Of a stretch of DNA of 64,000 nucleotides, positions 24,587-33,470 are shown one piece after another. The stretch is taken from the NCBI RefSeq assembly GCF_030283205.1, contig NZ_JASNWF010000027.1:1-64000 (forward strand). The letters run 5' to 3'. Each line of letters starts with the position of its first letter. Position 1 is the stretch's first letter. Under the pieces are notes generated by a model. That model made no database searches. It saw only the letters and a program-made list of their open reading frames with translations, and had not been told where the DNA came from. Source of the DNA: Actinomadura opuntiae (GTDB taxonomy: Bacteria; Actinomycetota; Actinomycetes; Streptosporangiales; Streptosporangiaceae). Both the position numbers and the translations under genes were made by a program.

Positions 24587-25501
24587 TCACTGGTAGAGCG
24601 TGCCGGTGTTCACCACCGGCTGCGCGTCCCGGTCGGCGCACAGCACGACCAGCAGGTTGCTGACCATCGCCGCCTTGCGCTCCTCGTCCAGCTCCACGAC
24701 CTCCTCCTCGTCCAGCCGTTCCAGCGCCCGGTGCACCATGCCGACCGCGCCGTCCACGATCCGCTCCCGCGCCGCGACGACCGCGCCCGCCTGCTGCCGG
24801 CGCAGCATCGCCTGCGCGATCTCCGGCGCGTACGCCAGCCGGGTGATCCGCGACTCGACGATGTCGACCCCCGCGGAGGCGACCCGCTGCTGCAGCTCCT
24901 CCGACATCTGCGCGGTGATCTCGTCGGCGTTGTCGCGCAGCGACGTCCGGTCGGCGGCGTCGTAGGGGAAGCTGCCCGCGATGTGCCGGACGGCCGCCTC
25001 GGTCTGGAACGCGACGAACTCCACGAAGTCGTCGACCTCGAACACCGCCCGCGCGGTGTCTCGCACCTGCCAGACGACCACCGCCGAGATCTCGATCGGG
25101 TTGCCGTCCAGGTCGTTCACCTTCGCAAGGCCGGTCTCGTGGTTGCGGATCCGGGTCGACACCCGCCGCCGGTCGGTCAGCGGGTTCACCCAGCGCAGCC
25201 CGTCCTCGCGGACCGTCCCCTTGTAGCGGCCGAGCAGCTGCAGCACCCGCGCCTCGCCCGGTGCGACCGGCGTCAGCCCCGCCGCCGTGACGAGCCCGGC
25301 GATGATCAGCAGCACCCCGGCCACGATCCCGGCCGCGACCGCGGCGCCGCCGCCGGCGGCGAGCCCGGCCACGAGCGCCGCGATCCCCACCAGCACGAGC
25401 ACCACGGCGACCCCGAGCATGGCCCACCCGCCCCGGTCGCGCGCCGGGTGCTCCCCGATCCGCGGCCTGGGCATCTCCACCTGCGCCGTAGCGTCCACCA
25501 C
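24587..25501 (-). CDS. SPFH/band-7 domain membrane protein
   Basis: About 304 residues. Two N-terminal transmembrane segments (LGVAVVLVLVGIAALVAGL and IVAGVLLIIAGLVTAAGL) are followed by an SPFH domain (PVAPGEARVLQLLGRYKGTV, ISAVVVWQVRDTARAVF). The C-terminal helices contain LEEEEV-type acidic stretches (ERLDEEEVVELDEERKAAM). SPFH proteins oligomerise on membranes, often organising lipid microdomains or proteases. The start at GTG 25501 is six bases after GGAGG; ATG 25531 in frame lies inside the predicted -10 box and cannot be transcribed from it. First gene of the SPFH-RHH-GPP34 operon. Confidence 0.9.
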   Translation of the reverse strand: MVDATAQVEMPRPRIGEHPARDRGGWAMLGVAVVLVLVGIAALVAGLAAGGGAAVAAGIVAGVLLIIAGLVTAAGLTPVAPGEARVLQLLGRYKGTVREDGLRWVNPLTDRRRVSTRIRNHETGLAKVNDLDGNPIEISAVVVWQVRDTARAVFEVDDFVEFVAFQTEAAVRHIAGSFPYDAADRTSLRDNADEITAQMSEELQQRVASAGVDIVESRITRLAYAPEIAQAMLRRQQAGAVVAARERIVDGAVGMVHRALERLDEEEVVELDEERKAAMVSNLLVVLCADRDAQPVVNTGTLYQ

Positions 25502-25526
25502 GCTCGCCTCCTCCTCGGTTAGCAAC

Positions 25527-25556
25527 AACATAGCAAAGTGATATCACTTTTCTCAA
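25527..25556 (-). promoter_or_regulatory. Promoter with palindromic operator in the spacer
   Basis: On the minus strand TTGAGA (25551-25556) and TATGTT (25527-25532) are separated by 18 bases. Sixteen of these are the perfect palindrome AAAGTGATATCACTTT (25535-25550). A protein bound here would block the promoter, and transcription should start near 25520, upstream of GTG 25501. Confidence 0.75.
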
Positions 25557-25605
25557 TAGCGGAGGCCCGGCCCCTGGCGGGGGACCGGGCACTTCCGGGA
25601 GCGGG

Positions 25606-27159
25606 CTACTTGGCGGCCGGGACGGTCCCGGGATCGGGGCTCTCGGCGGCGGCGTCGGGGATGACCTTCGGGACGGACCGGAGGGTCACCAGCGCGAAGA
25701 CCGCGACCAGCGCGGCGAGGCCCGCGCTGCACAGCAGGGCACCGTGCATGCCGTCCACGAACGCGTCCCGAGCGGCGCCGAGGACCTGCCCGCCGAGCCG
25801 GCCGGGGAGCGCGGACGCGGCCTCGAAAGCGCCGGCGAGCGAGTCGCGGGCGGCGGACGCGGCCGGCGCCGGCACGTTCGCCGGCAGGTGCAGCGAGTCC
25901 CGGTAGACGGCGTTCAGCACGCTGCCGAGGATCGCCATGCCGAGCGCGCCGCCGAGCTCGGTGGCCGTCTCGGAGATCGCGGACGCGGCGCCCGACCGGT
26001 CCTTCGGCACCGACGCGAGGACGGTGTCGGCGGTGGTGGTCAGCGCCATCCCCATCCCGATGCCGGACATCAGCATCCCCGCCAGCATCACCCAGTACGT
26101 GGTGTCCAGCCCGATGGTGAGGAAGAGGGAGAAGCCGCCGGCGGAGACCAGCATGCCGATCGCGACGACGCGGGCCCGGCCCAGGGCGTTGATCAGCGGC
26201 GGGGCGAGCGCCGCGCCGCCGACCATGGCGCCGGCCGCGCCGGGCAGCCCCGCCAGGCCCGCCTTCAGCGGCGACCAGCCGAGCGCGAGCTGGAAGAACA
26301 GCGAGAAGATCAGCGACTGGGCGACCAGCGCGAACATCGCGAACATGTTGGTGCCGACCGAGCCGGAGAACGCGGCGCGGCGGAACAGCCGGACGTCGAT
26401 GAGCGGCTCGGCGATCCGGGTCTGCCGGATCCAGAACGCGGCCAGCGCGACGACGCCGATCACCGCGGCGGTCACCACCCGCGGCTCGTCCACACCGTGC
26501 GCCGCCGCCTCCTTGACCGCGTACACCAGGCCGAGGACGCCGGCGATCGACAGCGGCACGCTGGCCAGGTCCAGCCGCCCGGGCAGGGTGGTGCGCGTCT
26601 CGGGCAGCACGACGGCCCCGGCGAGGAACGCCACGACCATGATCGGGACGTTGATGAGGAACACCGAGCCCCACCAGAAGTGGTCCAGCAGCGCGCCCCC
26701 GATGACCGGGCCGAGCCCGACCGCGAGCCCGCCGACGCCGCTGAAGATCCCGATCGCCATCGTCCGCTCCTTGGGCTCGGCGAACACCCGGCGGATCAGC
26801 GACAGCCCGGACGGCATCAGCGTCGCGCCGGCGACGCCCAGCAGCGCCCGCGCCGCGATCAGCAGCTCGGCGCTCGGCGCGTAGGCGGTCACCGCGGACG
26901 CGGTGGCGAACAGCGCCGTGCCCATCAGCAGCAGCTTCTTGTGCCCGATCCGGTCGCCGATCCCGCCCATGGTGATCAGCAGGCCGGCGAGGGCGAACCC
27001 GTAGGAGTCGGCGATCCACAGGATCTGCGTGGCCGAGGGGTGCAGGTCGGCGCTCAGGTGCGGGACGGCCTGGTTGAGCGCGGTCAGGTCGATGTTCGGC
27101 ACGATGGCGAGCAGGCAGCAGATCGCGAACGTGCCCCACTTGCGGGCTGAGGAGTACAT
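25606..27159 (-). CDS. DHA2-family MFS efflux transporter (14 TM)
   Basis: A 517-residue transporter of the LfrA/QacA type: ALNQAVPHLSADL after TM1, GGIGDRIGHKKLLL (motif A), GLAVGLGPVIGGALLDH (motif C). About fourteen hydrophobic helices. The loop near the end (LPANVPAPAASAARDSLAGAF) fits the large external loop between TM13 and TM14. The start was set at ATG 27159 (MYSSARKW); a GTG at 27219 adds an Arg-rich leader and is possible. It sits 79 bases downstream of the AfsR-type regulator on the same strand and may be under its control. Confidence 0.92.
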   Translation of the reverse strand: MYSSARKWGTFAICCLLAIVPNIDLTALNQAVPHLSADLHPSATQILWIADSYGFALAGLLITMGGIGDRIGHKKLLLMGTALFATASAVTAYAPSAELLIAARALLGVAGATLMPSGLSLIRRVFAEPKERTMAIGIFSGVGGLAVGLGPVIGGALLDHFWWGSVFLINVPIMVVAFLAGAVVLPETRTTLPGRLDLASVPLSIAGVLGLVYAVKEAAAHGVDEPRVVTAAVIGVVALAAFWIRQTRIAEPLIDVRLFRRAAFSGSVGTNMFAMFALVAQSLIFSLFFQLALGWSPLKAGLAGLPGAAGAMVGGAALAPPLINALGRARVVAIGMLVSAGGFSLFLTIGLDTTYWVMLAGMLMSGIGMGMALTTTADTVLASVPKDRSGAASAISETATELGGALGMAILGSVLNAVYRDSLHLPANVPAPAASAARDSLAGAFEAASALPGRLGGQVLGAARDAFVDGMHGALLCSAGLAALVAVFALVTLRSVPKVIPDAAAESPDPGTVPAAK

Positions 27160-27238
27160 GTCCGCAAGGCTCGCGGGGCGCGCTGACCGTGTGCGCACCG
27201 TCCGCTGACCGTCCCGCACCCTGGCTCATGTCCGGCCG

Positions 27239-30200
27239 TCAGCCGTCCGTGAGGCCCCGCCAGGAGTCGGGCGGCGGGAGGCCGGCGCCCACGTTGAGCA
27301 TGGCGAGGGCCTCCTCGCGGGTGAGGGCCGCGCCCTCGGCGAAGGCGGCGTCGTAACCGGCGTCGCCGAGCGCGGCGCGGGCGCCTGCCGCGACCCGCCG
27401 GGCGTCGTCGTCGCCGGGGACCTGGACGCCGCGCAGCGTCGACGCCACGCCCGCCAGCAGCGCCGCGCGCTTGGCGTCGCCCTCCGCGAGGGCGGCGCCG
27501 CCCAGCCCGACCGCCGCCGCGGCCTGGTAGGTGAAGATCGGATGGTCGAAGGAGATGTCCAGCGCCTCGCGGAACAGCTCCCGCGCCCGCGCCGCGTCGC
27601 CGCCGCCGTCCAGCTCGACCCAGCCGAGGCCGACCAGCGCGGTGCCGCGCACCGCCGTCGCGATGAACCGCTCCGACGCGAACCCCGTCAGCGCCTTCTC
27701 GTACAGCCGCCGCGCCTCGCCGAGGTCGCCGCGCAGCCGCGCGATCCCCGCCAGCCCGTTGTGCCCGCCCGCGACCTTGTCGGGGGCGCCCGCCCGGCGC
27801 GCCAGCTCGATGCCGCGCTCCAGCTCGGCGGCCGCCCGGTCCGGCTCGCCCGACCGGACGAGGACGTCCGCGCGCCGGTACAGCAGGTCCGCGGTGTCCT
27901 CCAGCGCGCCGAGCTGCCCGGCGAGCTCCAGCGCCTCGTCCAGCAGCTCCAGCGCCCGGTCCAGGTCGCCGCGCCAGGCCGCGAGCTGGGCGAGCGGGTC
28001 GAGGGAGTTGGCGGTGCCCCACCGGTCGCCGCACGCCCGGAACCCCGCGACCGCCGCGGTGCACGACTCCTCCGCGCGCTCGACGTCGCCGCTGAACTGC
28101 CGCAGGAACCCGTCGCTCATGTGGATCAGCGCCTGCGCCCACGGATCGTCGCCGAGGTGCACCGTGAACACCGCGTACTGCGTCCGGCTCGGCCCCGCCG
28201 TGAGCGCGTACTGCACGATCGTGGACGGATAGGTCAGCACCCGGCGGATGCCGTGCAGCAGCGCCTCGGCCCGGTCCAGCCACGCCTGGGCGCGGCCGCC
28301 CGTCGAGCCCGCCGACACCGCGTTCATCACGCACAGGACGTACTCCTCCTCGCATCCCTCCGGAGGGTCGAGGCCCACGACGTCCAGCAGCTCGGACGCG
28401 ATCGAGGCGCCCTCGACCCGCCCGCGCAGCCACCAGTACCACGACAGCGCCGCCACCAGCCGCAGCGCGAGGACGGCGTCCAGCCGCACGGACCGGCGCA
28501 GCGCCGCGTGCAGGTTGCCGTGGTCGGCGGCCAGCAGCCCGAGCCACTCCAGCTGCTCGATGCCCCGCAGGTGCGGTTCCGCGCGCCGCGCCAGGTCGAG
28601 GAAGTACGCCGCGTGCGCCCGCTCGAACCGCTCCGCCTCGCCCGCCTCCGCGAGCCGCTCGGCGCAGAACGCCCGGACGGTGTCCAGCATCCGGTACCGC
28701 GTCCCGTCGCTCTGCAGCAGCGACTTGTCGGCCAGCTCGACCAGCAGCTCGTCGGCGTCGTCCAGGTCGCAGACCTGCGCCGCCGCCTCCAGCGTCAGGC
28801 CGCCGGAGAACACCGTCAGCCGCCGCGCGAGCGTCTGCTCCGCCTCGTCCAGCAGCTCCCAGCTCCACTCCACGACGGCCCGCAGCGTCTGGTGCCGCGG
28901 CGCCGCCGTCCGGTTGCCGCGCGACAGCAGCCGGAACCGGTCGTCCAGCCGGCTCGCGACCTGCTCGACCGGCAGCGACCGCAGCCGCGCCGCCGCCAGC
29001 TCGATCGCCAGCGGCAGCCCGTCCAGCGCCCCGCAGATCCGCAGCACCGCGTCCACGTTGCCGTCATCCACCGCGAAGCCGGGACGGACCGCCGCGGCCC
29101 GGTCGGCGAACAGCCGAACCGCCGGGTATCCGGTGACCTCCGCGGCGGGCGTTCCCTCGGGCGGCAGCGCCAGCGGCGGCAGCGGCCACAGCGCCTCCCC
29201 GGTGATCGCCAGCGCCTCCCGGCTGGTCGCCAGCACCCGCAGCTCGGGACAGGCGCTCAGCAGCCGGTGCGCCAGCGGCGCGACCGTCGCCACCACGTGC
29301 TCGCAGTTGTCCAGGACGAGCAGCATCCGCCGCCCGCTCAGCGCCGTGACCAGCCGCTCCGCCGCGTCCGCCGGGCGCTCGCCGGGGGAGGGCATCATCG
29401 CGCCCTCGCGCAGCCCGAGCGCCCCGAGCACCGCCGTGGTCACCTCGGCCCGGTCGACGGGCGCCAGGTCGACGAAGCAGACCTCGCCGTCCTCGCGTGC
29501 CGCCGCCTCGACCGCCAGCCGCGTCTTGCCCGCCCCGCCGGGGCCGAGCAGCGTCACCAGCCGCCCCTCGGCGAGCATCGCCCCGACCCGCCGGACCTCC
29601 TCGTCGCGCCCGACGAAGCTGGTGAGCTGCGCCGGCAGGGTGAGCCGGACGCTCTCCGCCCCGGCCGCGGGCCCCTCCAGGTCGCCGCGGAGGATCGCCA
29701 GGTGCACCCCCGCCAGCTCCGGCGAGGGGTCGGCGCCCAGCTCGTCGGCGAGGACCCGCCGACCGTCCTCGAACACCGCCAGCGCCTCGGCCTGCCGCCC
29801 GGCCCCGTACAGCGCCCGCATCAGCAGCGCCCGCGCCCGCTCCCGCAGCGGCCGCTCGTCCAGCAGGCCGCGCAGCCCGGCGACCGCCGCGTCGAACTCG
29901 CCCAGCGCCAGCCGCGCCTCGGCGTGGTCCTCGGCGACGGCGGCCCGCGCCTCCTCCAGCCGTGCCGCCTGCGGCTCCGCGAACGGCGCCGACCGCACGT
30001 CCGCCAGCGCCGGGCCCCGCCACAGCTCCAGCGCCTCCTTCAGCAGCACCGACGCCCGCGCCCGGTCGCCCGCCGCGAGCGCCCGCCGCCCGTCCCGCGC
30101 CAGCGCCTCGAACCGGTGCGCGTCCACCCGGTCCCGGTCGGCGAGCAGCCGGTACCCGGCGGGACGCCCCTCGACCAGCCCGGTGTCGCCGAGCCCCCGG

Positions 30201-30409
30201 CGCAGCCGCGACACCTGCGACTGGAGCGCGTTCGCCGCCCCGGCCGGCGGGTCCTCCCCGTACAGGCCGTCGATAAGCCGCTCGCTCGTCACGACCCGTC
30301 CCGCGTCCAGCGCCAGCATCGCCAGCAGCGCCCGCACCCGCGGGCCGCCCACCGGTACGGCCCCCGCACCGCCACGGGCCTCGACCGGCCCCAGAACGCC
30401 GAACAGCAT
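27239..30409 (-). CDS. AfsR/SARP-family transcriptional activator
   Basis: A 1056-residue regulator. An OmpR-like winged helix (residues about 1-95: VPVGGPRVRALLAMLAL, NALQSQVSRLRRGLG) is followed by a bacterial transcriptional activation domain (about 96-245), then an NB-ARC-type ATPase with P-loop LLGPGGAGKTRL near 286 and RMLLVLDNCEHV as Walker B. The C-terminal half contains tetratricopeptide repeats. SARPs bind heptameric direct repeats and activate secondary-metabolite or efflux genes; the ATPase likely integrates a signal. ATG 30409 was chosen as the conserved MLFGVLGPVEA start; no clear ribosome site. Divergent from an NTF2-like gene with a 42-base gap. Confidence 0.92.
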   Translation of the reverse strand: MLFGVLGPVEARGGAGAVPVGGPRVRALLAMLALDAGRVVTSERLIDGLYGEDPPAGAANALQSQVSRLRRGLGDTGLVEGRPAGYRLLADRDRVDAHRFEALARDGRRALAAGDRARASVLLKEALELWRGPALADVRSAPFAEPQAARLEEARAAVAEDHAEARLALGEFDAAVAGLRGLLDERPLRERARALLMRALYGAGRQAEALAVFEDGRRVLADELGADPSPELAGVHLAILRGDLEGPAAGAESVRLTLPAQLTSFVGRDEEVRRVGAMLAEGRLVTLLGPGGAGKTRLAVEAAAREDGEVCFVDLAPVDRAEVTTAVLGALGLREGAMMPSPGERPADAAERLVTALSGRRMLLVLDNCEHVVATVAPLAHRLLSACPELRVLATSREALAITGEALWPLPPLALPPEGTPAAEVTGYPAVRLFADRAAAVRPGFAVDDGNVDAVLRICGALDGLPLAIELAAARLRSLPVEQVASRLDDRFRLLSRGNRTAAPRHQTLRAVVEWSWELLDEAEQTLARRLTVFSGGLTLEAAAQVCDLDDADELLVELADKSLLQSDGTRYRMLDTVRAFCAERLAEAGEAERFERAHAAYFLDLARRAEPHLRGIEQLEWLGLLAADHGNLHAALRRSVRLDAVLALRLVAALSWYWWLRGRVEGASIASELLDVVGLDPPEGCEEEYVLCVMNAVSAGSTGGRAQAWLDRAEALLHGIRRVLTYPSTIVQYALTAGPSRTQYAVFTVHLGDDPWAQALIHMSDGFLRQFSGDVERAEESCTAAVAGFRACGDRWGTANSLDPLAQLAAWRGDLDRALELLDEALELAGQLGALEDTADLLYRRADVLVRSGEPDRAAAELERGIELARRAGAPDKVAGGHNGLAGIARLRGDLGEARRLYEKALTGFASERFIATAVRGTALVGLGWVELDGGGDAARARELFREALDISFDHPIFTYQAAAAVGLGGAALAEGDAKRAALLAGVASTLRGVQVPGDDDARRVAAGARAALGDAGYDAAFAEGAALTREEALAMLNVGAGLPPPDSWRGLTDG

Positions 30410-30451
30410 GGGCCTGATTCTGGCGTATCCCCTGAAGTACCGTGGTCGTCC

Positions 30452-30877
30452 ATGAGCGAGATCCAGACCGTCCGCGACTTCCTGTCCGCCCTCGAGGCCC
30501 TCGACGTGGACCGGGCCCTCACCCTCGCCGACCCGGCCATCGTCTACCAGAACGTCCCGCTGCCCCCCGCCCGCGGCCTGCCCGCCGTCGAGAAGGCCCT
30601 GCGCACCATGGGCCGCTACGGCACCGGCTTCGAGGCCCGCCTGCACAACATCGCCGCCAACGGCCCCGTCGTCCTCACCGAGCGCACCGACGTCCTCGAA
30701 GCGGGCGCCTGGCGCGCCGAGTTCTGGGTCTGCGGCACCTTCGAGGTCCACGACGGCCTCATCACCCTGTGGCGCGACTACTTCGACTGGACCACCTTCC
30801 TCGCCGCCTCCGTCAAGGGCCTCGGCGGCCTCCTCCGCACCAAGCTCACCCCCCGCCCCCAGACCACCGCCCACTGA
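30452..30877 (+). CDS. NTF2-like / limonene-1,2-epoxide hydrolase family protein
   Basis: A 141-residue SnoaL/NTF2-fold protein. Typical features: VRDFLSALEALDVDRALTLADPAIVYQNVPLPP, then LTERTDVLEAG and EFWVCGTFEVHDGLITLWRDYFDW. Members of this subfamily include limonene-1,2-epoxide hydrolase, which uses an Asp-Arg-Asp triad; here Arg and Asp in ERTDV and WRDYFD are present. Substrate unknown. There is no clear ribosome site; TACCGT at 30439-30444, eight bases before ATG, may give a leaderless transcript. Divergent from the AfsR-like gene. Confidence 0.85.
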   Translation: MSEIQTVRDFLSALEALDVDRALTLADPAIVYQNVPLPPARGLPAVEKALRTMGRYGTGFEARLHNIAANGPVVLTERTDVLEAGAWRAEFWVCGTFEVHDGLITLWRDYFDWTTFLAASVKGLGGLLRTKLTPRPQTTAH

Positions 30878-31001
30878 CCCCGCGTCTCCTCGGCGGGCTC
30901 GGCTCACACGACGCCGCACGGGCCCCGTTATCGTCGGCGTGCAACGTGTCGCCGTCCGCGCTGCGCCGGACGGAAACAACCTCCGCCCCCCAGGAGACGC
31001 A

Positions 31002-33470
31002 ATGCCCCTCGAACCCCGCTTCCGGCGGGTGGCCGCGCTGCACCGTCCGTTCGTGGACAGGGAACAGGTGACGGCCGCCTTCGCCGAGGTGTTATCGGCT
31101 CCGGACGGATCGCCGCGCGTGTTCAACGTGGTCGGTGTGGGAGGCATCGGCAAGTCGCGCCTGCTGCAGGAACTCGGGCAGCGCAGCGCCGCGACGCATC
31201 GCAGAGCCACCATCGACTTGCAGGTGCCCGCCATGCGCCAGCAGGAGGACGCCCTCGCCGTCCTGCGCGTCGAACTGGGCCGGCAGGGCGTCCGGTTCGA
31301 CCGCTTCGACATCGCCTACGCCGTCCTCTGGCAGCGGCTGCACCCGCACCTGCGGCTCACCCGCAAGGAACTGCCGTTCGCGGACGAGAGCGAAGCGCTG
31401 TCGCAGATCCTCGACGGCGCGGCGGGCGTCCCGGTGTTCGGCACCGGCGTGGGGCTGCTACGCCTGCTGAGCAAGGCCACGACCGGGATGCGGCAACGCC
31501 ACCGCATCAAGGCCGACGACACGCTCGGCCACCTCGACGACCTCACCAACGCCGAACTCGCCGACGCGGTCACCTACCTGTTCGCCGAGGACCTGCGGGA
31601 CGGCTCCGACCGTCCCTACGTCATCCTCGTGGACGCCTACGAGGCCCTGGTGCCCGCCCCGGCGCGGTCCGGCCGGGCGATGGCCCAGGACGTGTGGCTC
31701 CGCGACCTGATCGCCCAGCTCGACCGGGGTGTGGTCGTCGTGGCCAGCCGCGAGCCCCTCGCCTGGGACGCGCACGACCCCGGCTGGGCCGAGGTCATCC
31801 GCCACCAGCGCGTCGACGGCCTGCCCATGGCCGCCCGGCTGGAACTGCTCGCCGACGGCGGCATCACCGACCACGCGGCCCGGCAGGCGATAGCCACCGC
31901 CAGCCAAGGGCTGCCGTTCTACCTGCACCTGGCCGTGGACACCCGCACCACGGCCCGGCAGGCGGCCGCGACCGTCTCGTCCGAGGAGATCCTGCAGCGG
32001 TTCCTGACCCACGTCGCCTCCGACGAGGTCCGCTCCCTCGAACTGCTGAGCGTCGCCCGGATCTTCGACTTCGAGATCTTCCAGGCGCTGGCGGACGCGT
32101 TCGACCTGCCCCGGCACCGGATGGCATGGGAGTCGCTGACCGCATACTCGTTCGTCTATCCGGCGGGCGCGCACGGCAGGCGCCTCCACCAGCTCATGCG
32201 GGCGGCACTGCACCAGCGGCTGTCGCAGGACACCGTCCGGGACGTCCAGACGCTCCTGCGCAAAGTCTGGGACGCCCGCGCCATGCGCGACCACGCGGCC
32301 GAGGACGGCGTCGCCATCCGCGCCCGCGCCGTCCGCGAGGCGGCGTTCTGCGGCCTGCACGCCGGAACCCTCCAGGGCGACGACGTCCTGGCCTACGCCG
32401 ACCGCGCGATGATCCACGGCGGCAAGCAGGGCATGGACGGCGTGGCCCAGGATCTGCGCGACTACCTGGACGCGGGCCGCGGCGACACCGACCTCGCCCG
32501 GACGGCCCGCTGCCTGGAGGCCGAGGCGGCCGTCCTGCTCGGGGACGCGGCGACCGCCACCCGGCTCACCCCGTCCATCGACTGGCCGCTGCACGACACC
32601 CCCGGCGCACGCCTCGCGCTGGCCGGCGCCCACGGCCGCCGCATCGCCGGAGCGACCGGCGAAGCCCAGCGGATCTTCAGCCGGGTGTGGACCGAGCACA
32701 CCGGCACCGCACGGCTCCGGGCCGGCTTCTGCATGGCCGACCTGGACATGTGCCAGGGACGCTTCGGGGACGCCTCCGCCACCGCGGACCAGATCCTCGC
32801 CGACGCCCCCGGCGACGACCTCGTGCTGCGCGGCGACGTCGTCCGCCTCCTGCATCTCGGCCACCGGTTCTCCTTCGACCTCGACGCCTCGCACCGGACC
32901 CTGGAGTCCGCCGCCGCGCTCTACGCGCGCGCGGGCACCGCGATCGGCCAGGCCGACATCAAGACCAACCGCGCGGAACTGCTCGCCTGGACCGACCCGC
33001 CGCGCGCCGTCGATGCGGCCGCCGAGGCGATCGAGGTCCAGACCGAACGCGGCGCACACCACGAGATCGGCAAGGCGTACACCGCACTGGCCATCGCCCA
33101 GCTCCGTCTCGGACAGCACGCCCCGGCCGCGATGTCGTTCCAGGCCGCGGCCGACGCCCTGGACCGGGCGCGCTACCGGTCCGGCCGGGCCCGCGCGGAA
33201 CTGTTCCGCGCCTTCCTGCACGCCCGGACCGGCGACGCCCGCGCCGCGTCGGCGTCCGCCCACTGGGCCGTCGCCGAACTCGTCGCCGCCGAGGTCTACC
33301 CCACCCTGATCATGGTCGCCGGCCACCTGCTGGACGTCCTCGGCACGGCCGGCGAGCACATCGCCGCCGAGACCGCGCGGGCCCGCGCCCAGATCAGCCC
33401 GGCCCACCTGCTGCCATCCTTGGACGACCACGCACGCGCGCTCGTGACGGCCATGCTGGAGGACGCATGA
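31002..33470 (+). CDS. STAND-type ATPase with C-terminal TPR region
   Basis: An 822-residue P-loop NTPase. Walker A GVGGIGKS is at residues 45-52, YVILVDAYEALV near 205 is the Walker B strand, and VVVVASREPLAW the sensor region. The C-terminal half (about 430-820) is all-helical with TPR-like repeats (DASHRTLESAAALYARAGTA, EIGKAYTALAIAQLRLGQH). There is no helix-turn-helix or recognised effector domain. STAND ATPases act as switches that oligomerise on a signal. ATG 31002 has AGGAGACGCA as ribosome site. Its stop overlaps the APH-like kinase start (ATGA), implying a functional pair: ATPase sensor plus kinase or antibiotic-phosphotransferase-like output. Confidence 0.8.
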   Translation: MPLEPRFRRVAALHRPFVDREQVTAAFAEVLSAPDGSPRVFNVVGVGGIGKSRLLQELGQRSAATHRRATIDLQVPAMRQQEDALAVLRVELGRQGVRFDRFDIAYAVLWQRLHPHLRLTRKELPFADESEALSQILDGAAGVPVFGTGVGLLRLLSKATTGMRQRHRIKADDTLGHLDDLTNAELADAVTYLFAEDLRDGSDRPYVILVDAYEALVPAPARSGRAMAQDVWLRDLIAQLDRGVVVVASREPLAWDAHDPGWAEVIRHQRVDGLPMAARLELLADGGITDHAARQAIATASQGLPFYLHLAVDTRTTARQAAATVSSEEILQRFLTHVASDEVRSLELLSVARIFDFEIFQALADAFDLPRHRMAWESLTAYSFVYPAGAHGRRLHQLMRAALHQRLSQDTVRDVQTLLRKVWDARAMRDHAAEDGVAIRARAVREAAFCGLHAGTLQGDDVLAYADRAMIHGGKQGMDGVAQDLRDYLDAGRGDTDLARTARCLEAEAAVLLGDAATATRLTPSIDWPLHDTPGARLALAGAHGRRIAGATGEAQRIFSRVWTEHTGTARLRAGFCMADLDMCQGRFGDASATADQILADAPGDDLVLRGDVVRLLHLGHRFSFDLDASHRTLESAAALYARAGTAIGQADIKTNRAELLAWTDPPRAVDAAAEAIEVQTERGAHHEIGKAYTALAIAQLRLGQHAPAAMSFQAAADALDRARYRSGRARAELFRAFLHARTGDARAASASAHWAVAELVAAEVYPTLIMVAGHLLDVLGTAGEHIAAETARARAQISPAHLLPSLDDHARALVTAMLEDA

